Shown here: one piece after another, positions 1-13,900 of the stretch
Layout of the letters: each line of letters opens with the position of its first letter
Numbering within the stretch: position 1 is the first letter of the stretch
Origin: Trochalopteron elliotii
Taxonomy: Eukaryota; Chordata; Aves; Passeriformes; Leiothrichidae
Reading direction: 5' to 3'
NCBI GenBank assembly: GCA_024734555.1
Contig: JANPWX010000449.1
Coordinates: forward strand, 2,874,775 to 2,938,774
DNA: 64,000 nt
Made by a program: the position numbers and the translations under genes
The notes under the pieces: generated by a model
Databases searched by the model: none
Seen by the model: the letters and a program-made list of their open reading frames with translations, nothing else
What the model was told of the DNA's origin: nothing

Positions 1-3000
1 GTTTCCAGCTCAAGTTGTTAGTGCCAATAGCGACAGAAACCCCACTGAGCTCTTGCCTGCTGAAGAAAAAACAGGAATATGGGACACAGAGAAATCAGGT
101 CTTTGAAGTGTATCCGTGTGCAATGAAAGAGTAGGTGGCATGCATGGTCTTTGTTATCTGAAAGGATTTTGAAGGAAAAAGAAGGCACTGGCATATCCTG
201 AAAAGAAATGAAAGCCCAGGAGGAGATACAAAAATGGAACCAAGGTGCAGTGAATTTGTCCTAATATATTATCTTCTTGTGGGCTTTTACCATAAATTAC
301 ATGTTATAAAAATCAGTTGGGTCTTTCCCCTTTCCTTTTTAACTTACTGGCCACTGTTCTCTCTTAATCCATTAAAAAACTCTTGTAGGGACAAGATGGG
401 AGTATTTTTTCACATAAGTAAAAAATACTGGAGCACATGCCTCAATGTACAGTGCTTCTGCATTTGAATTTTACCTTACAGTGGTCAATGCATGTAGTGT
501 GTGGGTACTCATAAGCAGCCAGGTTCTTTATAGCATCTTCCCACTGCTCTTGCTCTCTTGGGAAGTTGGTGGGTGTCATTGTGCTTGGTGCCTGCTCAGG
601 AAAATGTGTTTGGTAATGGCTAATATTGCATTAGAGTAAGTCAGTCTACTTAAACGCACACATCAAGGAAGTGAGTGAAGAAGAACCACTTGATGCCTGC
701 TGGCTTCTAATTTCTGAACACACTGAAGATGAGGCATTTCCTATGACATTGTGTTATTTATTGTCAATACCTAGAATGGGAATTTTTCAAAATATATTCA
801 TGTGAGAATTTTCTAGTGGGTCAAAACATCTTAGTGTCAAAAACTTGAAGGGCAACACATTTAAATCTGATCAACTGGGAGGAGGGACTCCAATACTGTT
901 ACATTTAATACACTGAAGAAAGAGAGCACTTGAAAACAGAAAATACTTGGCCAACCTGAAGGTAAAATACGTTTACAATCAGACTCTGACTTTTGTAACT
1001 GAGCTGAAGGAGTGATGGCAAGTCCTTCAGTAGGCACTGCTTGGGTACATTTGGTATTTTCATAATGAATTCAAGTGTCCCGGTTTTGGTATTAGTTTTG
1101 AATGCTAGGAATCTGAAGTTCTGCTTTTTGCCTTTAGCACACAGCGGGAGCTATGTTATTCACAAGAAGGGTAGTCCATGCTGTATGAACCCTCCAGCTG
1201 TTAAAGATTACTAAATCATGGAGCTAGGACTGTAGCTTGTTTGTTCAAAACTCAGTGTTTAGAACTGTTGTATAATGAAAATTTTTTAAAATCAATCTAG
1301 GCACCCTGTTCTAGATGTGCAGCTGTGGCCTGAAAACATGAATTAAAGATTGCTTAATAAAGGTAATGTTACAGGAATTTAGTTTACAATTCTGTTGATC
1401 CTTAAGGTGCTTGAGATGTGACACTTTGTTTTCAGATTGGTTCAGTGGTGCTGTCAGTAGTAAAACTTAAATATTTTATGCTGTCAGTGAAGTAGTAATC
1501 CTCTCAGTACCAGCAGAGTTTTCTGAGCAACTCTGAGTAATTTTGATACTTTTCTGCACATAACCACTGCATTTAAGAATCACCAACACCTTAAATTTTA
1601 CTCGGAAGCTAACAGGGTAAAAAGGATTTGACCGTTAATACTCTCTGCATAGTTCTGTCAGCTTTTATATACCATTTCCATTGCAGAGCCTTGCTTGGAG
1701 TTAAGAAGGTCTAAACAGTCACTGTGAGCTCCACAGTTGGTAGAGAGGGATGACATCCTAAGCTTCACTATCACGATGATACATGTATGGATGCTACAAT
1801 TTTATTCCTCTGTTGCTGTTGAAGTACCTGGAAGCAGCAGCAGACACAGTAGGACCAGCAGGCTGGGACTGGCTTGTGCAGACACTGTTAGTAATTCAGC
1901 AAAGTACTTTTCCTTGCATGCACTTCAGCAAAGCAAATTTCAAGCAGCACTTCCCTCCAAAGTTTTGTTGCTAATGAGGGCCCTTTATTCAAATCCATTT
2001 CTTGGCAAGGTACATTGTGAGAGGAATGAAGTCAGTTTTGTTAAAAGTTACTGTGGGAGGGCAGGAGCAGCATTGTTAAACCCATGTCTGGACAATTCCC
2101 TTGGTATCATTCTTTGCATCTTAATTTCCCCATGAAGCCTAATTTACAACATGACAGTATTTACATCTTTATTCAGTACTTGTAATACTTGATACAGAGT
2201 TTGACATTTGGAATAGAGTCTTGACATATGAGAAGAGCTGTGGAATTACTTTTGTTATTTTATTCGGGCTACCAAAGGGAAGGGCAGAAGTTAAAATTTA
2301 AAATTAGTGATTTTTGTATGATAATAATGTTTGAATTTTTACCCTTACCATTTCAACTACATTATAAAGAATAACTTTTCTGAGTTTGTTTGGGCCCCTT
2401 TTGTACACAGATGTTTCTTCTGGGGACTGCCCAATGTTTCAACAAACACAGAACTCCTTTGCCATTTTGTATGCTGTGAGTGGGAGATGAGAGACAAGTT
2501 ACGTGCTTGGTCTGAATGCTTTAAAATCTAAGATCTGATTTCCTTCAATTTAACATATGCAACTAGTGTGTGTTTATTAATGGTCATAAAGCCAGCCATG
2601 CCCCTTAATAATTCAGCTGGATTTTTTTGTCTTGATACTGACCTCTGACATTAAATTTCTTGAGAGAATTATGAAATACTAGCACACTCCCCTTTTTATT
2701 TCTCCTATCAACTGCTATTTTTCATTTCTCCATTTCCATGTTTGTCTTGTGAATACTTTGTGTTGCTTTTCCAGGAGGCTGTTTGCATTTACATTGGTGT
2801 TATTTGTGGATCATAGCATCTAAAAGTATTGCAATTTTTTATGTAATCTCCTATTTTAAAAGATGCTATAAATGTAATTTTTTGTGTGATTATTTTATTA
2901 AAAAATGAATATATTTTAAACATCTGGTAAAAATTTAAAGACATTTTTGAAGGTTACCATCACATGGTTTTGCTGTTATAATCTAAGTTTATAAAAGTCT

Positions 3001-4684
3001 GTTAATTATAATGGTAGAAGGAAAAGACACAGTTTGGTCTTATTTGGGTCAAATAATTGAAGTATTTAACTTGTTTCTTCATTCACCTACCTAAAGAAAA
3101 TTAAATATAGCAGTCTTTTGAAATTTAAAGTAAAATAAAGAATTATGAGAAAAGAGAATATCTGCCATTTCACATGGAGCATGTATGTGGAATGTGACTA
3201 TTTTCAGTAATCCATTTTTTTCTTAAGCCTTTGTTTCATGTATCTTGAAGATGTAAATCAGAATTAACATAAAGGTATTTGTAGCAATTTCACTTCAGCA
3301 GTTCCCGATGCTTGAAAGGCTTCTAATATTCCTCTTGAAACAAATCGGCTTTCTCTAGGCAGATGACATTGTATTATATGCTGTAAATAATTTTTAAGGC
3401 TGTCCATGAAATCTATTAGACATCTCATTGCCTCTATGTGTTATCAAAGGCAGTTTTTTCACTGGGCATGTGGCAGTTTTGTAGCCTCTGACTTTACTCC
3501 TGCTTGAAGTGATTGATAGTGTAGGTCTGCTGCACTTTCTTAATTCAGCAGGAAACTTTGAGCATCAGCTTTTAAAATGTAAGGTAAATTTGGTTTACCA
3601 AACTGTTTAGTGGAGGATGATTATAAATGCAATATCTGTCCACATACAAATGGTAGGAATTGAGTAGCTTCTTCTTGGTGCTGTTTAAAGTCGTGCTTAA
3701 AGTGTTAGTGGTCTGACAATGCCCAAGAATTTTGTGTTTATGACCGAAACAGATTAGCGCACAAACATTAAAACTTAACTGCTGTAGAATAACAACAGTT
3801 CTGGGAGTTTAAATATAATGATATTTTCCCTTCATAAGGCAAGAAAGATGTATTAAGCTTACTGAAAATTCTCAAATGGGAAATTTAAAACAGATGGAAT
3901 GAATATTTAGCTTTTCCCTCCAGAGGAATCACAGACAATGGATGCATTAGGTGAACAAAATAATTAAAAGGAAGTAACATTAAAAAGAAGTATTAAATGA
4001 ATGTGTTGATAATATACTTTATATAAACATGCCAAACACCATTTTTACATCTTTAAAAACTTTTAATGTATGGAAATCTTGTTGCAACCTTTACTTTCTT
4101 TTGCCTGCAATGATAACTTCAGTCATAAATAACCTACCTTATTATGCAGAACAAGAACTATTGAGACACATTTGAAACTTTCTGCTGTAAATTCATGGTG
4201 CAAGTATTCTCATCTAAGTTTGTTTTTACCCTTTTTTACATGTCTTGTCACTCACTGAGCAATATCTACAGAGTCCAGACTTGAAGTAATTGAGAATTGT
4301 TTCTAATGGTTGCAGTTCATCTAGAGATGAACAAACCTCTAAGAAAAGTAATTGTAAGATGCTTGAAGTCATTTGTAAGACATGCTGCATCTTGTATAGT
4401 TTTGTTAAATATTTGTTCCTTTGGGAATTTTCGGTGTCCTTCTATAAGATATTGCCACTGGGTAGCGTAAGATAGTTCTGGAGCAGCACTTAGTGACTAG
4501 AGTCAGATGGTAGAAACTTCTGATTTCTGATAATCCAATTTTTTCTGTTGGTTTCAATGCTCAGCTTCAGTGAGTTCCCTGTGTGAACCCTGTCTCTGTC
4601 AGACACCAATTAGCTGCCACATTCCAGAGTCAGCTGGTGAATCTGGTGTCTTTAACACCCGTGAATGACAGAAAGTGTGAGTAG

Positions 4685-4729
4685 AGGAGATGGAGGCCAG
4701 GCAGCATGCTGCCAGGAGATGGAGGCCAG
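4685..4729. repeat. Short direct repeats flanking a 14-bp palindrome
   Basis: The 16-mer AGGAGATGGAGGCCAG occurs at 4685-4700 and again at 4714-4729. Between them, overlapping the first copy by one base, lies the perfect palindrome GGCAGCATGCTGCC (4700-4713). The arrangement could form a small cruciform or a slipped structure. No function is evident. Confidence 0.8.
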
Positions 4730-7700
4730 AATGGTTATTTCTGAGGCTGAATGATGTCCCCTCTGAAAGAGAAGTGATATGCAATGACCAGTTTGGATTT
4801 AGACAGGAAAAGTAGCCTAGATCAGATGAGAAGTTTTGATTACGTACCTGTTTCAGCACTGCGCATGTAATCAGTTGGTGATAAATGTAATAACTATGCT
4901 AGAAATTAATTCAATAAGACGAAATCAGGAGGTATAAAAATATTACTTCATGTTGGGATTAGACTAAGCCATATTTAATATGACCTAATGGATTAAAACC
5001 TAACTCATGTGATCTCTATTTAGTATGATGATAGAGTTAAAATTTGACTATTTTTCTTTTAACTCTGAGGCAAGTGATTTGTTACACTATTTCATTGGTT
5101 GCAATGCTTTGATAATTTATTCTTCATCTATTTGGGAGGATGACTATAGTTGTAGTTCATCTATTTGGTTACTTTAGAAGTGCCATATACTTTTGTAAGT
5201 GTAACTTTAGACTGTGAAGGTAATGTGACAGTATTTACTGAATCCTGTAATGTCTGTAATATTTTTGCTGTCTCTGTTGAATCCAGGTGCTTTCTGCTGA
5301 ATGAAAAGCAAATCTTGCCCAGTCCCAAGTTTTTTTGGCTTATCACGAAAAACTTTAAATGGGTTTGCAATATCTCTGAGGGAAAGCAGACTTCAAGCCC
5401 AGTGGCCCAGATGTTTGTTTTGCCTTCTTTTGAAAGCTTCGAAATACTGTTATATTAAGCCTTTATACATCTACACAGCATTACCTTCATGTAAGCAGAG
5501 TAGCAAACTTGAGTTTGATTGCAGACAACCTTGCAATTTCATGATGTGATATATCTCGTCTGAATGGATCACAGGCATCCTGTGCTTGTTTCTCCCTGTT
5601 GATTGGGAAGGGAGGCTTATGTGGCTGTATCAAGTTCAGAGACTGTGTATATCTAATGATGGGTGATTGAGTTAATTGCCCAGTAAGTCCTTGAGACTCT
5701 TTGTCTTGGTGTTGTTACTGAGACGATAATGTCCTCTGTCAGATCTTGCTGTTGGCAGTGCATAACTGATTTATTATGGGACACCTGATGTTCCAGACTT
5801 TGTGTGGTAGCTGTTACTTGAACTCAAAAATACATTTTCTCTTTCTCTATTGTCTTGATGGTGATCCTTAGAGTTAATATTTCTCCGCTTTTCCTTGGCC
5901 CTAAAGCAAGTTAACCAGTGTCAGTAGAGCATGGTCTTAAAGGCCCAGGCTTTCAGGGTCATTCATAAGGCTTGGCTTCCTGGGAGGAAGAAAACTTCTG
6001 CTCCACAGCCATTGCAGGCGTGAAGAATATTGGTGCCTCCTTCCAAGAGAATCAAGTTATTGTTTTAATGAAAGGTTGTACTGGACCTTGGGATCACTTA
6101 GTGCTAAAGTACCATAAATACTGTCTTTTGCCATAAAGATTGAGCTACCACAAAAAAAGGTAAGATGCTTGAGGGTGATTGGGTTGTATTTGGTAGCTAC
6201 TTGCTATGTTATACCCTCATCTAAGATAGCAGAGGTCATCATAACCCTCTTCAGGGGTGGAAACAGGCCAGAAAGCATATGCCTCAACTTTTGAGACTGC
6301 TGGGGTATAAAGTTAATTAAATGTGGCTTATAAAAACACTTCATTCATGTGCTGATGTAATGAAAGCATTTTAAACTTAATTCTTTTTAATTACATACTG
6401 TGCTTAGTAGGATAGTGGGTAGTTGAAAAATAGAAAAGAAAAAAGACAATAGTGCAAGGGAGTATTTCTAAAATAATGTCAACTCACTCATTCCTGCCAA
6501 TGAGCTCCTAAAATATATTGCTAACAAACTATAACTATTTTCTTCCTTGGCTGATGCTTGTAAGGAACAAAGAAAACTGCCAAATGGACAGAGAGAGAGC
6601 CTGAGAGGACCTCCTGGTATTTGAGATTCTCCCCAACTTATAAGACAAAATTGCATCTGGTTAATGACTACAAAGATAGTCGCAGTACTCTCTGCAAGGT
6701 TTGCTTGTTTTTATAATGCGTTTAGCAGTCATATTAGCTTAGGTGGGACTGTTTGTTCTTTGATTTTGTTTGTTTATTTTCTTTATTTTTATTTCTTTTC
6801 CCCCTTCAATTGGAGTAATTCTTGAATTGGCTTCCCTCTTTGTTTTTCTTTGTACCATTAGCACACAAAAGGGTACAGGTACAGTCCTGATGCTTAATGT
6901 GGTTTCAAGAATGATGAAATGTTTCTTTTCCTTCTCAGCTCAAAGATGTAATTTCTGTGAGTACTAGTCTCAGTTACAGTTGGTCTGATACTCTATACAT
7001 AACTTGCCCTGTAACTTAACTGGACAGGAGACTGGTGGAGAAAAACGCAGAGTTCAAATTAATGTTGGTAGGCTATTAACTTTGTGAAGGGTCTTATTCA
7101 CCTGGAAGAGGGAGGTCAAAAAAAATACGAAAATATGTGGGTCTATTTGTGTGAAAGATGTGCTGTCTTACAGATTGTTCAGTAATACAAATTACTGCAG
7201 TAGCTCGCTTGAATGGAAGGGTGTAACAGAACTGAACTTCTGATTTCAAAACTGGCTTTTAATTACTTTTTTCTCTTGTTCTTCAGTTTCTAGTTCAACA
7301 GCTTGCACCTCTTGGAGTTTTCTTTTTTGTCTTTTCCCTTTGGAATTCCTGGAGTGTCACCACAGTTAAGCATAAAGTCACAGAAAGGACAGTGAATTAT
7401 ATGAAATGCTTGGGTAATTGTTTGTGGGATTTGAATATATCAGGGAAGTAAACTTTAGAGTTGGAGGTCTCTTGCAACCGTGGAATTCACAGTATCCTGA
7501 AGAAGGAAACCATCACGGGCAGAGGGGTAGAATGAAGCACAGGAGCAGTGAGCCAGTGTTTCCAGCAAAGGAGTCCTGGAGTCCTGCGTGGACTTAAAGC
7601 AAAACTGGTTATGGAAGTGGAGAGCTCTGGTGGTGATAGGATCACTCTCTCTTGCCCTACCCTCTGTAAATTTTCTGTGCCAGAAAGTTTTGAGCTCCAC

Positions 7701-7864
7701 TGGAAGATTTGGATTTCATTAGGATATGAGTAGGATTGTCAAAATTCCATCAAAAAGTATCGTAAACTATCTCAGATCTTAAGGTCTTACCAGCAGTCTA
7801 CAAGATCAAGTATCGTTCTCCTCAAATGAGGTTGTGTGCTTTTTAGTAGATCTTTCCTCTGTCC

Positions 7865-8194
7865 AAGGGTTGTTCAGCCTGAAGAAGAGAAGGCTTTGGG
7901 GGGGTCTTCTAGAAACCAGCCTTGCAGTAGAGACAGGACAAGGGGGAATGGCTTTAAACTGAAAGAGGGTAGAATTTAGATTAGATATTAGAAGGAAATA
8001 CTTTACTGTGAAGGTGGTGAGGCACTGGAACAACTTGCCCAGGGAAGCTGTGGATGTCGCATTCCTGAAAGTGTTCAAGGCCAGGTTGGACAGAGCTTTG
8101 AGCAACCTGGTCTAGTGGGTGGCATCCCTGCCCATGGCAGACCGGGAGCTAGATGATCATTGAGGTCCCTTCCAGCGCAAACCATTCTATGATT
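7865..8194 (+). mobile_element. CR1 LINE 3'-end fragment
   Basis: This is a 5'-truncated avian CR1 retrotransposon in sense orientation. It starts near the TGTTCAGCCTGAAGAAGAGA block and continues through GGCACTGGAACAACTTGCCC. It ends with the diagnostic tail TTCCAGCGCAAACCATTCTATGATT, split here into GGTCCCTTCCAGC at about 8164-8176 and CATTCTATGATT at about 8183-8194. A stretch normally present after the first 60 bases is missing, so the copy is internally deleted. There is no coding capacity. It has diverged moderately from typical CR1, so it is an old insertion. Confidence 0.9.
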
Positions 8195-8730
8195 GTCATT
8201 CAAAAAAGATGGGTATGGAACCTGTTTCATTTCAGATGAACGTTAAAGAATGTAATTTCCCAGATGAAGGGGAAGTTCAGGATCTTCTCCTGATTCACAC
8301 AGAAGTGGATACAGCATCTGTACTTATCTAACTTTGTCAGTTTTCCATAGCCTGGAAATAGAAAGAAGCATTAATAGGAGGGGGCTTGGAGTTAGTATTC
8401 AAGCATTAAGGTTCTATGTCCTCATTAGAGGATACAAAGATAAAAAGATTGACCCTTGTTTCTCTGAGACATTTGTTTCTGAAATATCGGTTCTTCAAAT
8501 GAAATCCCTATCTTACTTAATTTCTCTATAACTTACTACTTCTGGAATAGTAAATCCTTCTGAAAGCAGAAAAAAAATAATCTGATGGCAAATACTTGGA
8601 AAGACGAAACTTTCAAATCTAGTTTTTCCACTCACCCATAATTAGATGTTCTGATAGAAAAATGTATCAGGAAGCCTTCATTTCCCAGGACCTCTACAAA
8701 GTAATTGCAAAGTCAAGATACACAAGACCC

Positions 8731-8861
8731 TGAAGATTGGCTCAGTTGGTCAGAGCTTGGTGCTGATACCACCAAGGTTGTGGGTTCAGTCCCTGAGTGG
8801 GTCATTCTCTGAAGATTTGATGACTCCTGTGGCTCCCTTCTGACTCAGAATATCAGTGATC
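8731..8861 (+). mobile_element. tRNA-Ile-derived SINE with CR1-like tail (TguSINE1-like)
   Basis: The left 72 bases follow a eukaryotic tRNA-Ile. The A box is TGGCTCAGTTGG at 8738-8749. The anticodon-loop equivalent CTGATAC has GAT at 8765-8767, where cytosolic tRNA-Ile has AAT. A degraded B box, GGTTCAGTCC, is at 8783-8792. The right part, about 8815-8861, ends in CCCTTCTGACTCAGAATATC, which resembles the 3' tail of CR1 elements. A tRNA-Ile head plus CR1 tail is the structure I remember for TguSINE1, a songbird SINE moved by CR1 machinery. Family name and passerine assignment are from memory. Confidence 0.72.
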
Positions 8862-9323
8862 TAAAATTACATTTTCAATGTTAATTTTAAAATATTATAT
8901 GTACATATATTTTTTCTACGTGTATTTACACAGCATATCAGTATGTATTCTTTAGAATATCAACGTTATGTTTAAAAAGCAGATGGTAGATCTGAGTCAG
9001 ATTCTTCCTGAAGACTGACTTTTTTGAAGGTTGGCTGCTTTTTTATCTGCTTGGTCTGTAATCAGTGAAAAAGAAAAAGCTCCTGAGGACACCCAACATC
9101 TGAAATTCTTCAGTTGTTCTTCAGATGAGTTCTGTTCTTCGTCTAATGTTTTGTGAGGACTCCATAAGGATACTGGCCTTTCTGTGTTAAAGACAGCCTG
9201 TGTGCATATTCTCTTGTGTCATTTTTTATTATGTTAACAAACAATCACTTCAGGTTTGACACTACAGTAATGTATTTTTAAACATAAACTATGCAATATA
9301 GAAAATTGAAGTTCACTTGAAAG

Positions 9324-9373
9324 CATTAGATGATCTTTAAGGTCTCTTCAACCCCAAACCATTCTTTGATTCA
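9324..9373 (+). mobile_element. CR1 3'-tail fragment
   Basis: About 50 bases resemble the terminal CR1 sequence: ATTAGATGATCTTTAAGG, then TCTTCAACCCCAAACCATTC and a TTTGATTC end. It is either a severely 5'-truncated insertion or a remnant; there is no coding capacity. Confidence 0.75.
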
Positions 9374-10945
9374 TACCTATAACTACTCCCAGACTTGACT
9401 AGCATGTGATTTATAAGCATCCCCTTGTGGCAATGTATTAATACTACTTGATACAGCTTTAGATTTTGGTAAGAAGCTGAACGTTGCATTACACATTGTA
9501 CGTGGAAGTGTCCAGCCTGTGTTATTAAATGTCTGTAGTTAAAACTTCATAGTCTTCTCAATCTCCTTTAACATCAGCTTTACTTTAAATAAGTGGCAGT
9601 GGTAGTGATATTTTTAGGAAATTAACACAAGCTTGGATATAGCTTGATGTCGTCCTTTTTTTTGTTTCTTTGTAAATGTGACAGGTATTAAGATAACTTC
9701 AGGTATATTAAGTATGTGATTTGTCTGTGCAGTTTTCTGTACAAAGCTGTAAAAATATTTGTCTTGCTAAGTTCAAGTAGTTACAGACATTGAAATTCAC
9801 AATATTAACTTTGTGTAATATTTACACTTTTTGACTTCTAAAACTGTGCACTTAAATACATAACTAGTGTTTTATCATGGCATGTTTTTATTCTTTGTAG
9901 CATGCAATTTGATACATAAGTTATGATAAAAGTTATGTATAATAAAAGCCTGGTTGTCTGTATTTGGTCTCAACTGTTGTATTTGAAGTTGTATTGATTA
10001 GGAGCTGTTGATACAGGCCTCAGACTGAAAGAAGAGGTATTTTGACCACCAGATGTTAGGAATTGAGGGAAAGGTTTAAAATTAAATTATATCTTTTTGT
10101 CTAGTAGAGAAATACTTTTCTAAATTAGAAATGCATTATTATGCATATCTCAGCTGTGAGATTTGTTGCCCCCTTTGAATGAATTTCATTTGTGTTTTCT
10201 AGAAGTCTTATAGTGACATGAAAAACGTTAGTATTTGTCAGCATTCAGAATTTGTGAGCCATTCAGTATTTCAGGGAAATGAGTTCTATTTACTCTGTGC
10301 TAGTGTGGTCATTCTGTGTTGCCATGAAAAGTAGTCATAGCAGATTCTGGAACAAAAAATGTTTTTTCCAAGATATACTATATAAACCCAAAAGCTTTTC
10401 ATAGTTAAAATGTTTGCTATCATTCAGATAAGTTTAATATAATTCTTAATTCTGTTACTGCAAGTGTGCGTCCCTTAAGTTGTTGCTGTCTTCTTCTAGC
10501 AATTGGTAAATCTATTAATTCAGTTCTTTCTGTGACCTACCTTGTCCTTATCCCTACAAATGAAAATACAAAGCTCAAAAGGTATTGACTGTTCTTGTTA
10601 ATGCAGTTCAGAGCTGTAGACACTAAGGTGAAGATAAAAGCCTACAAAACAATTGAGGGCTTAAAATTTGTCTGTATTGTTAGTATTTAAAAATTAATTA
10701 GCAGCTGGATCTATGTTTAAGTGGCATCAACAACTTAAGTGGCTTCACCATGTTGTCTCAAAGGCTGTCAGAGTTGAAATGTTGCAGTTATGCAAACAAT
10801 TACCAACCTCATAAGTTGTCCAAACTGCCTTAGAAAAAGTATTTTTAATTTCTAAATGCTTCTTTTTCACATATATTTTACATCTTCTGGGTGGTTTTAT
10901 TGGTACTTATTTCAATGGTGCTTTTATCAACAAGTAGAGTTGGTA

Positions 10946-10964
10946 ACTTAGTTGATAACTAAGT
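10946..10964. repeat. Short perfect inverted repeat
   Basis: ACTTAGTT (10946-10953) and AACTAAGT (10957-10964) form an 8-bp stem around GAT. At this length in AT-rich DNA it may be chance. Confidence 0.6.
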
Positions 10965-13900
10965 GGAATTATATATACCAAAGATAAAAATCTGAATAAG
11001 TTTTTTAGTTTAGAAAAATCTGTTTATTACTGTATCTAATATAACTCTCTCAAATGTCAAAGTAATATTCTTGTATTATGTCTGCTAATACTTGTCTAGC
11101 ATCTTAATTAAAAAAAGGCTGATGAACTGTCAGTAGATTAAAATCGTGTTATTCTTTTTTTTTTCTTTTCTTTTTCTGGAGAAAGACTATTGCTTTTGCC
11201 AAACAAGAGAAACAATCACATAATTTGACTGACTGCCACATATTAACCATGCTGAGCACTGGAACTGTGTAACATTCAATAACTATTAGATCAAGAAAAT
11301 GTAACTTCTTTAAAGGTGTGACTAATCTGAATAAGCTTGGAAGGTTAAGATCCATATTTTAAACACAACCTGGATTTCTGAAGTTGCTGTTTACAAAAAC
11401 TGTTACAGTCTTTTTGACATTGTTTCCTGTTCCCAGTGTCCCCGATTTCAACCTACGACAATAACTGAGTAAGAGAGGGATTATCTTCTTGGCAGGAAAA
11501 AAGTTACTCTATTAGGACCACACAGTGAAAATTTCAAATTATCCAAAGCAATCAGATTTCCATAGAAATGGTTATGGGAGTATTGGATTGCTACTTTAAA
11601 AGGAGACACAGAAGATTGGTGGGGGAGGGGGATGGGGAGGCTGTATGCAGATTTATAACCCTTAAGAAGGAAACTGTAAAGTAGTTACAGTGATAGTAAT
11701 TGGCAAAGAAAGGAAATTAATAAGTGAATATGTAAGGCAAAATTTCTTTTTTCTCTATAATTTTCAGTTTCCAAAAGCTAGGCACAACCTGGTGGAAATT
11801 GATAGAAATCTTTACACAGTGGAGCATTCTGCATCTTGTAATACTGTTGAAATGCATCTGCTGAGATTTTCTTACCTCCTTTGCTGCCACATTCTACATC
11901 CCCAAAACCAAAGCCTATTTCTTGCCTAACTCCTAATTTTGCTGGGAGATGAATTGAGACAGCAGGGCTCTTGCCAGTAGAACCTTTCAGCCCAGGGATG
12001 AGCTTGCAGTGTGTTCTGTTGATGTGACTTAGCAGATCTATTTAGAAGCACAGACCCTGTCTAGATAAAAGCCTGGCAATGACTGCTGTCCATTCCCACT
12101 TCATGTATAGCTGTGGGAGTGGTAACATTGTACTTCAGCCCAGCAAAGCCACTTACTTCTCAGATGAATCCTCTCCTATGCTTCCTGTGTGTATGTTCTT
12201 CCATGGTGTTTGAAGCAGGTTTCTCTTTTTCCAGGATACTTCATTTGCTTTGCAGCAGCCTTGAACAAGATGGGTAGGAGTTGTGTTTCAGTCACTTTAA
12301 TGCTGCCAAGAGGACAATATATGCAGTGAGGTGTCCTGGTGTGGCATGGAGGCTGCATGACCATGGTGGCACTGAGTCAAGGGAGGGGCCATTCTGCTCC
12401 ACATGGGGTTTGTTTGCCTGGCAATGACTAGCAACGGGACTGGTAGCGATTGCTGGTATCAGAAATAACTACTTAATAATATACATGTCTTCCTTAATTG
12501 AAATGTGGCATATTTAGCAGTGAATCTAAAGGGCAGAGAAAAACTCAGTTTGGGATGTGGAAAAAAAAAAAGCATCCTCATTTCCATACCAGTAACTCCA
12601 GTGATCATTTGTGATTTCTGTGTGTGTTATGTACATGCTCTGTAAGCGATCAAAACTTCCAGCTGCTGCTTCCAGGCACATGCACTGCAATTTTGCTTGG
12701 TAGTAGGCAAGACATTTAAGTTTTGCATTGTTGTTAATTAGCTTTAGTAATCCTTGGGATTGAAATTATCTTTTGCTAAGTGCATGCACTTTGCCTCGTA
12801 AAAGGTGTTGAGTCCCAGTTAGATTGCTGGATGATGGCTAAAGATCTATATACTATTGGGAAGCACCCACCTAGAGAGTAATGTAGTGTTGTATGTGGTC
12901 CAGTGGAACTGATGGAGGATGTTGAATGCAATGAAAACATTCTTCCTCATCATCTGTGCCTGATTTTTGTTTTTAAATTTAGCACGTTTTGATCATAGTA
13001 TCATGAGCATTCCAGTGTTGCCATTGCTGTCTTGGACTGCAGTTCATAAGGGTGTCAAAGAGTGTCTCAGCTTCTCCTGAAACTTTGCCCTGCTAAGAGA
13101 TGTGGTGATTCTTTCGAATTGTAATGTTAAGTTTGGGAAGAAGGAAAATGTGTTTGTATTTCAATGGGTTTAGTCTATATGTTTTTTATTACAGCCTTTT
13201 GGAAAGTTTCTGTGCTCAACTGACAATGTGACTTATCAATTACTGTTATGAAAGAGCCACAAGAACTGTATTCATTCACATTTGACTTAGGCACATGTTA
13301 CCTTTGCCCAGACCACTAAACCTGCCAAAACCCAAATGATAAGTATTGGTGAAGACTGTACTGGTGCGGAGAAAAAAAGCTATTTATGCAGCAAATCCAG
13401 AGTTTTGGCTTTAGTCAGTATAATAGAATATTGTAATGTGCTTTATTGTATTTTATTTCTGATATGTTGACAGTTTTTAGTTTCTCTGATTTTCATCAGC
13501 AAAGACAATTTGACTGGTTATTTTTCCTGTCCCTAAAAGGCACGTGGGGAAATTATGCTACCTTTCCTTGGTGAGTGGCATGATGTCTTGGCTGCCATTT
13601 ATATTTTGCTGCATGTCTGTTTCCAGTCTCAAATGACTACGGACTGCTTTGGGTGATTGCTGCTGGGAATGGGTTTCAGGGAGGAGTTCCCAGCACTGGA
13701 TTTACACTAGATAAACAGAGGCCATGAGGGGAAAACTGTGTTTCATTAAGAGCTCTGGTTTAGGTTGAAGGGATAAAAATAGCTGCAGGACATCTCAAAT
13801 TAGTTTAAAAACTAGAAAAGTGAAGGAACCCAATGTAGAGTATTCATTTTTAAGTGCCCACTTATCTTTTTAGAGTTCTCTGCCTCACTCTCTTCTGTTC

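Noticed and set aside
8731..8802. Functional tRNA-Ile gene
   Set aside because: Acceptor stem does not pair, the B box is mutated and the sequence runs into a CR1-type tail, so it is a SINE, not a tRNA gene.
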